Shown piece by piece: positions 1 through 9,711 of a DNA stretch of 64,000 bases (position 1 is its first letter; each line of letters begins with the position of its first letter). A model generated the notes under the pieces. It worked only from the letters and a program-made list of their open reading frames with translations, was not told where the DNA came from and did no database searches. A program made the position numbers and the translations under genes. Location: assembly GCF_010015585.1 (NCBI RefSeq), contig NW_022985110.1, positions 21,780 to 85,779 on the forward strand. The letters are read 5' to 3'. The stretch comes from Eremomyces bilateralis CBS 781.70 (Eukaryota > Ascomycota > Dothideomycetes > Eremomycetales > Eremomycetaceae).

Positions 1-410
1 CGCAGCATATGTTGATATCAAAATTTTGAAAGATTTTATCAGGTGATTTGAGGCTTACGTAATTCACAGCAATCGAATTCAAAATTTACCAGTGAAATTA
101 CAGCGTATATAAATTACAAGCTAAAAGTTGAACGCAGGTAGAGAATTGCACCGCCACGGGCTATTTCTACCTGTGCTGAGATCGTACCTGTGACGAGGTT
201 TTTCCGAACCTGCGCTGAACTGTAAGCCCAAATAGATAGCCGATCGCAGTGAGAGATATCTCTTCCTTTTCTCTTTAGCAATTCAACAGCGTTACCAGCT
301 TACCAAATCCTTCGTGGTTTGGGCCCTCGACATCCTATACCGTTATTATCCGGTTACAATAGACTTTACATGGTTCGTATTCATTTATATAGATATACGA
401 CCTAAGACTA
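1..410. other. Intergenic, window edge
   Basis: No supportable gene. The stretch is rather AT-rich at its left end and lies downstream of the CUE3-like gene, so part of it is probably that gene's 3' UTR. Short open frames here show no recognisable protein. Confidence 0.6.
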
Positions 411-2030
411 TTACATCCCTCGTCCCATTTTTCTCGCTCTTTGATCCCGTCTATTGTGGTTTGCCCTGTGCTGTCTTGCAGCCTGGGTATTTCTGTCACT
501 AGAAGAGCCTCCTGTATTTCCACGGCCATATCCTCTTCCGCGCCCTCTACCTCGAGCACTTGAAAACTCTTCACCATCATCTTCTTTATGGTACGCCGTT
601 GAGGGCAATTGCTGCTGCTGCCCGCTGAATGCAAACTTCTGCTCCAGCTGTTGTCGCTTGCGATTGTCTCTCCCCAACATGATTGCCCAACCTTCGATCG
701 CTTCATCAGTCCATCCCGTGTTGGTTTTGAGTGCCCGTCTTTCTCTACTTCTTCGTGTGTTTCCATCCCGCTGGAAGATGGCAGGGTTTGCTTGCCATGT
801 CTTGAAGAGAGTTTCTTCATCTTTCTCCGACTCCATTCCTTCTGTGGTGTCCACTGTGCCACCAACATCTGCAACATCATAGGTATCATCTCGTTCATCT
901 TCATCTGCATCAAATGTAGCAAGGGCTGAAAAGATGGCTTCTTTCTGCTCTGACCGGTCTTCATTGCTGGCAAGGAGATCATCGGCAGTTCGCTGTGAGC
1001 GTTCAAACTGTACTGCTGACGAGGATACAGCGAGGCGATCGAACTTGTCGTTGTCAAACACATTCCGTCGTATTGGAAGGTTTTTCGATTCGTCAGGGGG
1101 CTCCAACAAGGCCGCGGTGGCTCTCTCAACATCGCAATTATGTTCCTCCAGAATTATGGTCGCCACCGACTGGTCGAGGTCCGGAAACAAGTCTAGCAAC
1201 TGTGCCAGTGAGTCGGTCGCAACTCCCTTTCCTCTGCTTTCCGGCCGAATAATGAATTGATCTTGCAGCAGATCCCTTGCTCTTGATGCTTCGGGTATGT
1301 TGAGAAGGGGCTTCAACTCCTCGAGAAGTCGTGTTTGTGAGAATAGCTGGTTGAGCAATGGTTGATAACTGGCGATCGAACGAAAAATGTAGATTGTGTC
1401 GGCTAACAAGGAATACTTCGGCCTGTCAGGCTGGGCTAGGCTAAGGAATCCTTTGTAGAGCACAGTGATGACCTCCTGGTGGAAGACGGAAGCGAACATG
1501 GCATCCATGAAGTCGGTATCAGTTAGGACAAGTTCAGAAACCATTGGAATGAACATAAGCTGATTGAAACGCTTCAAATCGAACGTAGTCGCACTGATGA
1601 CCTCGCTCTTTGCTCTCCGAAGGTTGGGTTCAAGGATATCTGACCGCTTTTGCAAGACCACGATCAACAAATCTTGCAGGTTTCGGCTCCTGGGAAAGAC
1701 CAAAATGCTATTTGATAGGGATGACCAGTCCAGTGCCCAGTCGGGGACTCCATGGGCGCTGAGAAGTCTATGAAGGAGCATGAACACTGCCTTATGCAGG
1801 GAGTCATCGTGAGGTAGCCGGACATGTTGAAGGATCAGATCTCCGTTCTCCGACAAATATGTGGTCAGAAACTCCCGAAACCCGCCATGAGATGCAATGA
1901 ATTCCTTCTCGGGAAGTTGGAGATATAAATCTACCAGAAGCTTCCATGTTTCGACAATGTTCGTCCATTCGGATGGGGCAAGTTCCTTTGGACCTCCAGA
2001 AAAATAGGGAGCGAGAGTGGGCAACCCCAT
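411..2030 (-). CDS. CUE3: CUE-domain protein, Cue3/ASCC2 family (RQT/ASC-1 complex subunit)
   Basis: Single exon, 539 aa from the first in-frame ATG (2030); an open frame reaches 2054 but begins with TTG. Members of this family are the ubiquitin-binding subunit of the complex (yeast Slh1-Cue3-Rqt4, human ASCC3-ASCC2-ASCC1/TRIP4) that dissociates collided ribosomes in the cytosol. Seen here: a helical N-terminal half, a CUE domain around residues 275-315 with the sequence LLDLFPDLDQ followed by a C-terminal di-leucine-type ALLEPP, an acidic linker, and a C-terminal Arg-Gly run (RGRGRGRGYGRG) ending in basic residues, which suggests RNA or ribosome contact. It is divergently transcribed from RPS20 with 290 bp between start codons. 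The family call rests on the domain order and the N-terminal region as I know it. The exact symbol is less sure than the family. Confidence 0.8.
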   Translation of the reverse strand: MGLPTLAPYFSGGPKELAPSEWTNIVETWKLLVDLYLQLPEKEFIASHGGFREFLTTYLSENGDLILQHVRLPHDDSLHKAVFMLLHRLLSAHGVPDWALDWSSLSNSILVFPRSRNLQDLLIVVLQKRSDILEPNLRRAKSEVISATTFDLKRFNQLMFIPMVSELVLTDTDFMDAMFASVFHQEVITVLYKGFLSLAQPDRPKYSLLADTIYIFRSIASYQPLLNQLFSQTRLLEELKPLLNIPEASRARDLLQDQFIIRPESRGKGVATDSLAQLLDLFPDLDQSVATIILEEHNCDVERATAALLEPPDESKNLPIRRNVFDNDKFDRLAVSSSAVQFERSQRTADDLLASNEDRSEQKEAIFSALATFDADEDERDDTYDVADVGGTVDTTEGMESEKDEETLFKTWQANPAIFQRDGNTRRSRERRALKTNTGWTDEAIEGWAIMLGRDNRKRQQLEQKFAFSGQQQQLPSTAYHKEDDGEEFSSARGRGRGRGYGRGNTGGSSSDRNTQAARQHRANHNRRDQRARKMGRGM

Positions 2031-2320
2031 GGATTCTTTAGAATCAGAGTTCAACTATCTTGAAATGACAAGTTAGAAAAATAGATCAATCTATCATTTC
2101 CATTTCAATCAATGTTTTGGAGAGATGTAAACTACAGGCGATGACTGTCGTTGTAACCCATCATGGGTTCTGACTCAGCCGGAATGCCAAGATTTCTAAT
2201 CACGTGCAGCCCACAACTCTCCCATCTTCAAAATTCAACGCGCGAATTGACGGTATCAACAACAAGTCAACTACCTCCAATCATCACGTTACCTGACCGC
2301 GCGTCGTGATTGCTACCAGA
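2031..2320. promoter_or_regulatory. Shared divergent promoter of CUE3 and RPS20
   Basis: 290 bp between the two start codons, so both promoters and 5' UTRs must lie here. A CACGTG box sits at 2201-2206 (ATCACGTGCAG), about 115 bp before the RPS20 ATG. A run of alternating pyrimidine and purine around 2270-2300 lies just ahead of the RPS20 start. The bidirectional role is inferred from geometry only. Confidence 0.6.
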
Positions 2321-2763
2321 ATGTCTTTCCAAAAGCCAGAGAAGGATTTCGGTGATGGACCGGTATGTTGATCGATGCGCAGCGGGTTTCGGAAACTGAC
2401 TTGCAGCAGAAAATCCACAAGATCCGCATCACTCTCACGAGCCGCAATGTCAAGGCCTTGGAGAAGGTCTGCACCGAGCTCATCGACCGCGCGAAGTCCA
2501 AGGATCTCCGTGTGAAGGGCCCGGTTCGCTTGCCCACCAAGATCTTGGCCGTCACCACCCGTAAGACTCCCAATGGTGAAGGTTCCAAGACCTGGGATCG
2601 TTTCGAGATGAGGATCCACAAGCGATTGATTGAGTAAGTCGGTCGATACTCTATCTAGGGTCATGCTGATTGTCCTAGTCTCAATGCGCCCACCGAAGTC
2701 GTCAAGCAGATCATCATCAACATCGAGGCTGGTGTCGAGGTCGAGGTCACGATTGCGGCTTAG
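2321..2763 (+). CDS. RPS20: 40S ribosomal protein S20 (uS10)
   Basis: Exons 2321-2362, 2410-2633 and 2679-2763; 116 aa. The protein starts [14 protein letters not shown], continues into [19 protein letters not shown] and ends VEVEVTIAA, which is the standard fungal uS10. It sits in the head of the small ribosomal subunit. Introns are 47 nt (GTATGT...CAG) and 45 nt (GTAAGT...CTAG). The first ends exon 1 in phase 0; the second splits the Asp codon of LIDLNAP. Lys5 and Lys8 lie in the flexible N-terminal tail, the region whose lysines (yeast K6/K8) are ubiquitinated by the collision sensor Hel2/ZNF598. Divergent neighbour is the CUE3-like gene. Confidence 0.95.
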
Positions 2764-3402
2764 AGGATGGCTGGACAATTGGAGTGGACAGAAGGTGGAA
2801 CGCGGTAGCCAGACAAAGTTCAAATGCGAAGATGTGTTTGAAATCGCGACAGGCGTGATATGATGATGTCTTTGTGTAATCCGTATCCATATCTCGGCTC
2901 ATACCCAGTAGACATGATCAGAGAGCAGTAAAATACTCGTATCCAAGCCTCGACTACCATGTTCGGCTACAATGTTTGATGATGTTCCACGTCCAGAAAG
3001 CTGCTTGAAGAGTAGTGATTGACTTCGAGCAAATCCTGAAACATTTGGCGCTCGCGAGACAGGATTCGTAGCCCCAAATCATAGAATTCTCTCGGGAATA
3101 TTACTGGTGGTGTCTTTGGCATTTGTAGGCACACGAGCAGCATTCTCAAACAATGGTGATCGAATTTCTTGATTGTCATAAGCCAAATGTATCGTGTCTT
3201 TGGTTGTTCGGTGAGCATGGACGACGTGGTTCTACATCACAAAATATTTTCACATCTACCATCCAAACTATTCAAAAATAACCGTATTGGGCCACTACTA
3301 CGGGACCAACGAATCTTTGATAAAATTTCGCTCCTATTAGTCTATGATGTCTGGTAACCCGACCTTTGTATAAATATCGGAACTCATCGATCAACATCCC
3401 CC
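2764..3402. other. Intergenic between RPS20 and DHR2
   Basis: About 640 bp on the plus-plus junction: RPS20 3' UTR and DHR2 promoter. Only short open frames without protein-like composition are present. Confidence 0.6.
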
Positions 3403-5985
3403 ATGTCTCCCGAATCTATCCAGAATGGCGATTCCGCGTCCAAATCAATCGACCAACGCGGGATGAAGCGAAAAAGGTTGCAATCCCAAGAGCATGGATC
3501 TGGCGAGAGTTCTACAGTGAACGGGGAATTGAGAAAAGAGCCATCAACAGAACCTTCACCAAGAGACGATCAGGATGATTATCCTGTCGGAAATTTTTCT
3601 CCCGATACCAAACTCCGATTGGGCAAATCGATATCAATACGAGACCTCGAGAATCGTCCACATGGAGGCGTACAAGCAAGCCAAGATACGAGTACGAATG
3701 GAAGGCTCCGGCAACTCCGATCTCAAGCTACCATTCTACGAAAGTTTCGCCAACAACTACCGATATGGCCATCGTCATCCACGATTCGCTCTTTCCTACA
3801 ATCGGATAGACCTCAAGTTTTGATATTGACAGGTGAAACGGGTTCCGGAAAGAGTACCCAAGTCCCTCAGTTCCTCCTCAGCGAACGATGGTGTCGAAAT
3901 GGATGTATCGCGGTGACGGAGCCACGTCGAGTTGCTGCCATTGGATTGGCGAAAAGAGTCGGTTCCGAGATGGGTGTCCGGCTTGGTAAAGAGGCAAAAG
4001 GTCTTGGGAAAAGACAGGAAGACTCTGTCGGATGGTCCGTTCGGCTCGACAATAATGTGAGCAGGGCAAGAGGTGTCCGAACTCGGATCAAGTATCTGAC
4101 AGAAGGAATGTTGCTAAGAGAGTTACTGAGAGATCCATATCTCGAGTCCTATGCAGCGGTGATTGTCGATGAGGTCCATGAACGCAGCATTGGAGTTGAT
4201 CTTCTGCTTGGATTTCTTCGATTACTTCTATTTGGCGAAGGAGACGGGCCGAAACGAAAGAATCCTCTAAAGCTCGTGGTCATGAGCGCAACCACGAATG
4301 TCGAAAGCCTCAAAGAATTTTTTAGTGAGGGGTGCCCAGACAGGAAGGCCTTGGTGGAACAAATCTCCACTGAAGAAGCAGAAGGGGAGTGGGAGGGGTT
4401 CTCAGACGCTGAAAGTGAAGCTTTTGCGTCGAAGAAACCGGATGCTCCGAAAAAGGCCCATGTGGCACATCCTCAAGACAATAAACTGGCCAAGGCCCAG
4501 GTCGGGCCGGTATCATCCTACCATGTGGAAGGTCGTCAGTATCCAGTGAAGATTGTATACTTGAATGAACCCACTCAAGATTTTGTCGAAAGTGCTCTGA
4601 GTCAAATCTTTGAGATTCATCGAAAAGAGCCACTTCCTGGCGATATTCTTGTGTTTCTGACAGGACAGGATACGATCGAGTCACTGGAGCGGTTGATCAA
4701 TCAATGTGCACAAGAATTGGACAGAAAGCTACCCAGGGTGCGTGAATCGGACTATATTCGACCGCTGCTAACTATCTCAGGTCCTTACTCTGCCACTGTT
4801 TGCCGCTCTACCTCAAGCGGCGCAACAACGAGTTTTTGAGAGGCCCCCTTCATTCACACGCAAAGTGATCCTTTCCACGAATCTTGCGGAAACGTCGATT
4901 ACGGTACCCGGGGTACGATATGTTGTGGATAGTGGCAAGGTGAAGGTCAAGCAATACCGAAGTCGATTGGGGCTGGATTCGTTATTGGTGAAGCCCATCT
5001 CACGATCCTCCTCCATTCAACGACAAGGACGAGCTGGAAGAGAAGCTCCCGGTATCTGCTACCGGTTGTACACGGAACCGGACTTCCTCCAAATGGAGAA
5101 CGAAACCATGCCGGAAATCCTGCGAAGTGATCTTAGTGGCTCCGTCCTGAGCATGAAAGCTTGTGGGATTTCCGATGTTGCCGAATTCCCTCTGCTCAGT
5201 CCCCCTCCTAGGGATGCACTAGAGAAAGCTTTGATTCATCTTTTGCAATTGGGGGCACTGAATGACTCTGGAGACATCACAGAGGTTGGCAAGCAAATGT
5301 CGAAAATGCCTCTGTCTCCCAACCTTGCTCGAATCATCATCGAAGCCAGTCAACCTGAATTGGATTGCCTCGAAGATGTTATTGATATCATTGCTTGTCT
5401 TAGCGTTGAGAACATCTTCATCAACGTCGTGTCCGATGAAAAGCGTGAGCAAGCGCATGAAGCAAGACAGAATCTATATCGACGAGAAGGAGATCACCTC
5501 ACGATGCTCGCAACGGTTCAAGCGTATCTGTCTGAGCATTCAAACCGAAAAGCATGGGCGGAGAAATATTTCGTATCTCATCGGGCCATGCAAAGTGTCA
5601 TGGTGAGTTGTTTACCGCACTCCCAAGGGTTTTCTAACGGTTCTAGGACATTCGGAAACAACTCCTCGCTCAATGCGTGCAAATGGGGTTGTCTTCAAAC
5701 TCCTCCTTTCAAAATTCCGAGCCCGAAAAGCGGACGGTGACCATCCTACGATGTTTGTTGAAGGGATTCATGGGAAACATCGCCCGATTGATGCCTGATG
5801 GAAGTTATCGAACCATTCTAGGCAATCAGACCGTGGCCATACACCCATCAAGTGTCTTGTTCAGCAAAAAGGTGGAGGCCATCATGTTCAGCGAGTTCGT
5901 CTTCACCAACAAGAGTTACGCACGAGGTGTGAGTTCCATACAAATGGACTGGATTGGAGAGTTACTTGCAGGTAGCGGAATCTAA
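3403..5985 (+). CDS. DHR2: DEAH-box RNA helicase, Dhr2-like (18S rRNA processing)
   Basis: Exons 3403-4737, 4781-5602 and 5647-5985; 831 aa. Dhr2 is a nucleolar ATP-dependent helicase needed for 18S rRNA maturation and 40S assembly. Seen: a charged N-terminal extension, Walker [10 protein letters not shown] around residues 143-151, DEVHERS around 255, an SAT motif near 295, and after intron 1 the motifs STNLAETS and QRQGRAGR, then the HA2 and OB-fold regions ([14 protein letters not shown] near the C terminus). Introns are 43 and 44 nt with GTGCGT and GTGAGT donors; intron 1 has a clear CTAAC branch point. An acidic, Lys-rich insertion follows the SAT motif (about residues 325-370). Yeast Dhr2 is about 735 aa, so this protein is moderately longer. 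Its stop codon lies 5 nt from that of the convergent kelch gene. Other DEAH proteins are less likely given the N terminus. Confidence 0.88.
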
Positions 5986-5990
5986 AGAGT

Positions 5991-7952
5991 TCATCTCCTT
6001 TTACCAATTCCTGTGCCTTTATCCGCTAGACTGACAACTTCTCCAATGCCTGCTTCGGTTTGTTCATCCTCCAGGACACGGATCTCCTCACGACAATCCC
6101 ACCATTTCTCTTCCGCTAGACTGAAGGCGTCTTTTCTAACTTGCTTGACGGACTTGTTTTCAATTCCAGAACCATCTCCCGCCTCTTGGAGCAATACTCC
6201 TTGCCATTCCACCGAAGTCCGATTATAGAAATCTCGAAGAGATTCAAATGGACGTGGATGAGGAAGAGTGTCGTTGAGAGAAGATTGCTGTTCATCAGTA
6301 GCCTCTTCATCCGCTTCCTCTTTGGCCGGTTCTGTTTCCACCTTAGACTCTTCAGCCGCAGCAGGACTCTCCGTATCATCTTCGTCCTCGCTCTCATCGT
6401 ATTCATCCTCCTCTTCTTCACTCTCTTCCGCATCGCTTCCTTCCCAATCTTCAAGCTCCCTCTTAAAGACCTGCTTCATTCCATCCAACTTCCCGAGATC
6501 CACAGCCCAAAGCTCATCAAATGTATATTCACGATCGCCCTTCTCGTAAGTTCCACCAAAGATGTACAACACATCATCTTGCACGGCCAACTGAGCGTTG
6601 AATCGACCATGAGGCATTTCGTATATCACTGTATGCTCCACCTTCACCTCCTGCTCTGATTCATCGACCTTTGACTCGATTTGATCAGCTCTAGATATCT
6701 TGCCACTCGTTTCCAAGGCAGCGAGGTTCCGTAACAATTCGTCTTCATCTGCCTTTCCTCTCTGCCGTCTAGACCGATCTTGCGGTTTCTTTCCGGTAGA
6801 TCTGGGACGGCGGAGTGCAAGCGGGAAATATCGATTCCGATCAATATTCCATGCAAATAGGGTATTGAAAAATTCACTGTCCATTCCCTCTTCGCTTTCC
6901 TCCACATCGAACACGCCACCAAACTGAACTCCTCTTCCTTTGTGGTATGCCATAGTAGCACCAGCTCTAGGTGGATTCGGTGCATTTGCTGGTCTCTTGC
7001 GTCGTTCCCATCTCACCCCTGGCGGTGTCTGGGCAGACTCGCTCCCTGGAGGAACAATACGAAGAAACCATGTGTCTTGATGAACCATTGGTTTCAAGAT
7101 GACACGAGAAGAGTTCCCACCCTTGCCTTGTTTACCAGACACGGATGCCTTCACCCGGGAGTATCCTCCGTACAGCGCAGCGCCACCGTCATGGGGAAGA
7201 AGTGAGAAAGAGGATCGAGCATCGGGTTTGCCAGAAGAAGGGGGCAGAGTTGGGGTGTACCATGTGAATGTCTGGCAATCATACACCCACAAATCTTGAA
7301 GATACTTTGTCGTTTGGGATGTATCTTGAAAGCCACCAAACAGCAAAATGTATTGCTTGAAGTAAGTCATTCGATGACCACTTCGTGCGGGAGGTCCTTT
7401 TCCCTTACTCTCCAACTTCGTCCACTCTCTTGTTGTGGGATCCAGGTGCCAGAAGTCGTTGTAATGGTAGAAAGTTCCTTGCTTGGGCGATGAAAACTCT
7501 CCACCAAACAGATAAATTCCGCCAGCATTGCCTCCCCGACACCAAGCATGGCCGCTACGAGGTAGCGGAGAATTGGGACTGGTCACAATACTCCATTTGT
7601 CCTGCTTGATGTTGTAGATGTAAAGGTCGTTGTAGAACTTGGCCAAAGCACCATTGAAGTACTCCCCTCCGTAGAGAAATAGTTCATTGGAGTTCGATGG
7701 TGACCCTATGATCGTAGCGGAAGATCTTGGTGGAGGGGGATCACAAACTGATTCCGTAATTTTGAGGAATTGTTCTTGCTGATTTGCATATTCGGCAAGG
7801 ACAGCGTCGAGATCAACATCTTCTACATCGCTATCTTGATCCTTTCCCTTTGATTTTGCCTTCTTCTGCTTTTGAGAGGCCTTCTTTTCCTGCTTTTGCG
7901 CCACTCGAACTTTCTTCTCGGCTGTTTTGGACTTTTTGTCTTTTTTGCCCAT
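5991..7952 (-). CDS. KEL3: Kelch-repeat protein, KLHDC4/Kel3-like
   Basis: Single exon, 653 aa from ATG 7952 (the open frame extends 2 codons to a TTG). A very basic Lys-rich leader starts MGKKDKKSK. Kelch repeats follow, recognisable by LFLYGGEYFNG, IYLFGGEF, ILLFGGF, ALYGGYS and LYIFGGTYEKG, and form a beta-propeller over roughly residues 65-500. A strongly acidic stretch near residue 530 (EEEEDEYDESEDED) and a C-terminal conserved tail ending GIGKRR complete it. This order matches human KLHDC4 and yeast Kel3, proteins of poorly defined cytoplasmic or nuclear function, probably protein-protein scaffolds. The Lys-rich head and acidic tail could suit a ribosome-assembly partner, but that is inference. 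Convergent with DHR2, 5 nt between stops. Confidence 0.85.
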   Translation of the reverse strand: MGKKDKKSKTAEKKVRVAQKQEKKASQKQKKAKSKGKDQDSDVEDVDLDAVLAEYANQQEQFLKITESVCDPPPPRSSATIIGSPSNSNELFLYGGEYFNGALAKFYNDLYIYNIKQDKWSIVTSPNSPLPRSGHAWCRGGNAGGIYLFGGEFSSPKQGTFYHYNDFWHLDPTTREWTKLESKGKGPPARSGHRMTYFKQYILLFGGFQDTSQTTKYLQDLWVYDCQTFTWYTPTLPPSSGKPDARSSFSLLPHDGGAALYGGYSRVKASVSGKQGKGGNSSRVILKPMVHQDTWFLRIVPPGSESAQTPPGVRWERRKRPANAPNPPRAGATMAYHKGRGVQFGGVFDVEESEEGMDSEFFNTLFAWNIDRNRYFPLALRRPRSTGKKPQDRSRRQRGKADEDELLRNLAALETSGKISRADQIESKVDESEQEVKVEHTVIYEMPHGRFNAQLAVQDDVLYIFGGTYEKGDREYTFDELWAVDLGKLDGMKQVFKRELEDWEGSDAEESEEEEDEYDESEDEDDTESPAAAEESKVETEPAKEEADEEATDEQQSSLNDTLPHPRPFESLRDFYNRTSVEWQGVLLQEAGDGSGIENKSVKQVRKDAFSLAEEKWWDCREEIRVLEDEQTEAGIGEVVSLADKGTGIGKRR

Positions 7953-8540
7953 TTTCAATTGGGCTTCGGCAGCGATGGGGACGTACCAGCGGTCGAATTG
8001 AATGCTAAACAGTCAGAGCGCCGGTATATAGAGTGCCTATCTGGTGCAAAAGCCGATAGCCTGACTTCGAAATGAGTTGGATATAATTTGTGTACGGGGG
8101 AATAGAGGGGGTTGATGATAGTTAACTACGTACCATGAAGCGATGATCTGTAGAGTACCATAGTGTGGACTTGCAAATGAATTCCCCACAGATCATGGGT
8201 CTAGCAGCACATGTGCCTCTATCCATATGTAATACATAACATGAATCGTCGTCCTGGACGAGCAATTAACAGCTCCTAGCTTAGGACAATACCACAGCAG
8301 ATTAGATAGTAGCTGCGGTCCGCTTACGTGCCGGAAGCTCTATGATTTGGGGTAAATTGGGGGCAGAATGATATTTGATGCCAGGATGGGTAGACTTCTA
8401 GACCCTCCATGACGTTGTTCCCACGCTTCGCATCATTCAAAAACTATCAAGCGACCACCGTGGCTGACTTCGAAGCTTTCTACCATTTACGTTTCCCCAA
8501 GAATACCTTCTAACACAAGCGGAACATTCATTCGCGACCG
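7953..8540. promoter_or_regulatory. Divergent promoter region, kelch gene / NAD(P)H-hydrate dehydratase gene
   Basis: 588 bp between two divergent start codons. It must hold both promoters. No repeats or RNA genes seen. Confidence 0.5.
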
Positions 8541-9626
8541 ATGAGCGAAATGGCCCCCCCGACGAGCAAGGAGCTAGTGTCCAGGGTGTACAAGATGATC
8601 CCGCCGATGCTGGGAACTTTTCACAAAGGTACGATTTCCCTCTGACGAGTCGATTGTTCGTCCTAATGCTATAACAGGTCAACTTGGGCGTGTTGCTGTC
8701 ATTGGGGGCAGCGAAGACTATACTGGCGCTCCATATTTCTCCGCCATGGCTTCAGCAAGGCTTGGATGCGATATGGCACGTCATGAAAGACAGGCACCGA
8801 GATCATAGCATTAAAACTGACGCCTTCATAGAGCCATGTTATTTGCGAGATTGGCGCCGGACAAGTCATTAAAACCTACTCACCAAACCTCATGGTGCAC
8901 CCATACTTACGATCGACCAAGTCGGCGTCCTCGTCAGACACCGCATCATCCCTAGCCCAAAGCGTTATCGCAATGCTGTCAAGGCTCCACGTTCTGGTCA
9001 TTGGACCTGGGTTAGGAAGAGACAAGTTGATGCAAGATACGGTCGCTGAAGTTCTCAAGGAGGCTCGGAAACAGAATATCCCCGTCGTGTTGGATGCTGA
9101 TGGGTTGATACTAGCACAAGAACGACCGGAGTTGGTCAAAGGCTTCGAACTTTGCATTCTCACACCGAACGTAGTCGAATTTGGTCGTCTCGCAAAGAGC
9201 GTCAATCTGGATATGAATGAAGGTGAGCCTGCAACAAGATGTGCTCGGTTGGCCAAGGCGTTTGGCGGGGTCACGATTATCCAGAAAGGGCAATCCGACA
9301 ATATTTCCAACGGAGACCACACGGCGATATCGGATGGAGAGGGTGGATTGAAACGAAGTGGCGGACAGGGCGATACTCTGACCGGAACTCTTGGAACCCT
9401 CCTTGCCTATAGGAAAGCCTACCATGATCGCATTTGGCAACATGAAAATGATCTGCCAGAAAAAGAAACACTGGCATTAGCGGCATGGGCCGGGAGTGCA
9501 ATCACACGCGAATGCTCGAGATTGGCATTCAAAGAGAAAGGACGAAGTCTACAGGCGGGAGACTTGACAGATAAGGTCACAGAAGCCTTCCAGAACATCA
9601 TTGGAGAGAAAGGGTCACGACTCTGA
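8541..9626 (+). CDS. ATP-dependent (S)-NAD(P)H-hydrate dehydratase
   Basis: Exons 8541-8628, 8678-8775 and 8832-9626; 326 aa. The enzyme repairs hydrated NADH and NADPH by ATP-driven dehydration (family of human NAXD/CARKD, bacterial NnrD, ribokinase-like fold). Seen: [19 protein letters not shown] near the N terminus, [23 protein letters not shown], and the phosphate-binding GGQGDTLTG around residues 239-247. Intron 1 is a normal GT-AG (49 nt). Intron 2 (8776-8831, 56 nt) must use a GC donor: ATG|GCACGT...CATAG|AGC restores the family sequence CDMSHVIC, while nearby GT sites break the frame. No mitochondrial presequence is obvious. Length is normal for the stand-alone dehydratase. The partner epimerase gene is not in the window. 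Confidence 0.9.
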
Positions 9627-9711
9627 CGAATGGAAAACCCTGGAACACGGCTGGACATGGAATATCAGTTTAACATTCAAGTGTGGTATACTTCGCGGAT
9701 CAATCGAACCG

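Noticed and set aside
2361-2382. Very short (20-nt) intron in RPS20
   Set aside because: An early AG follows the donor, but only the later AG (2408-2409) restores the uS10 sequence and gives a normal 47-nt intron.
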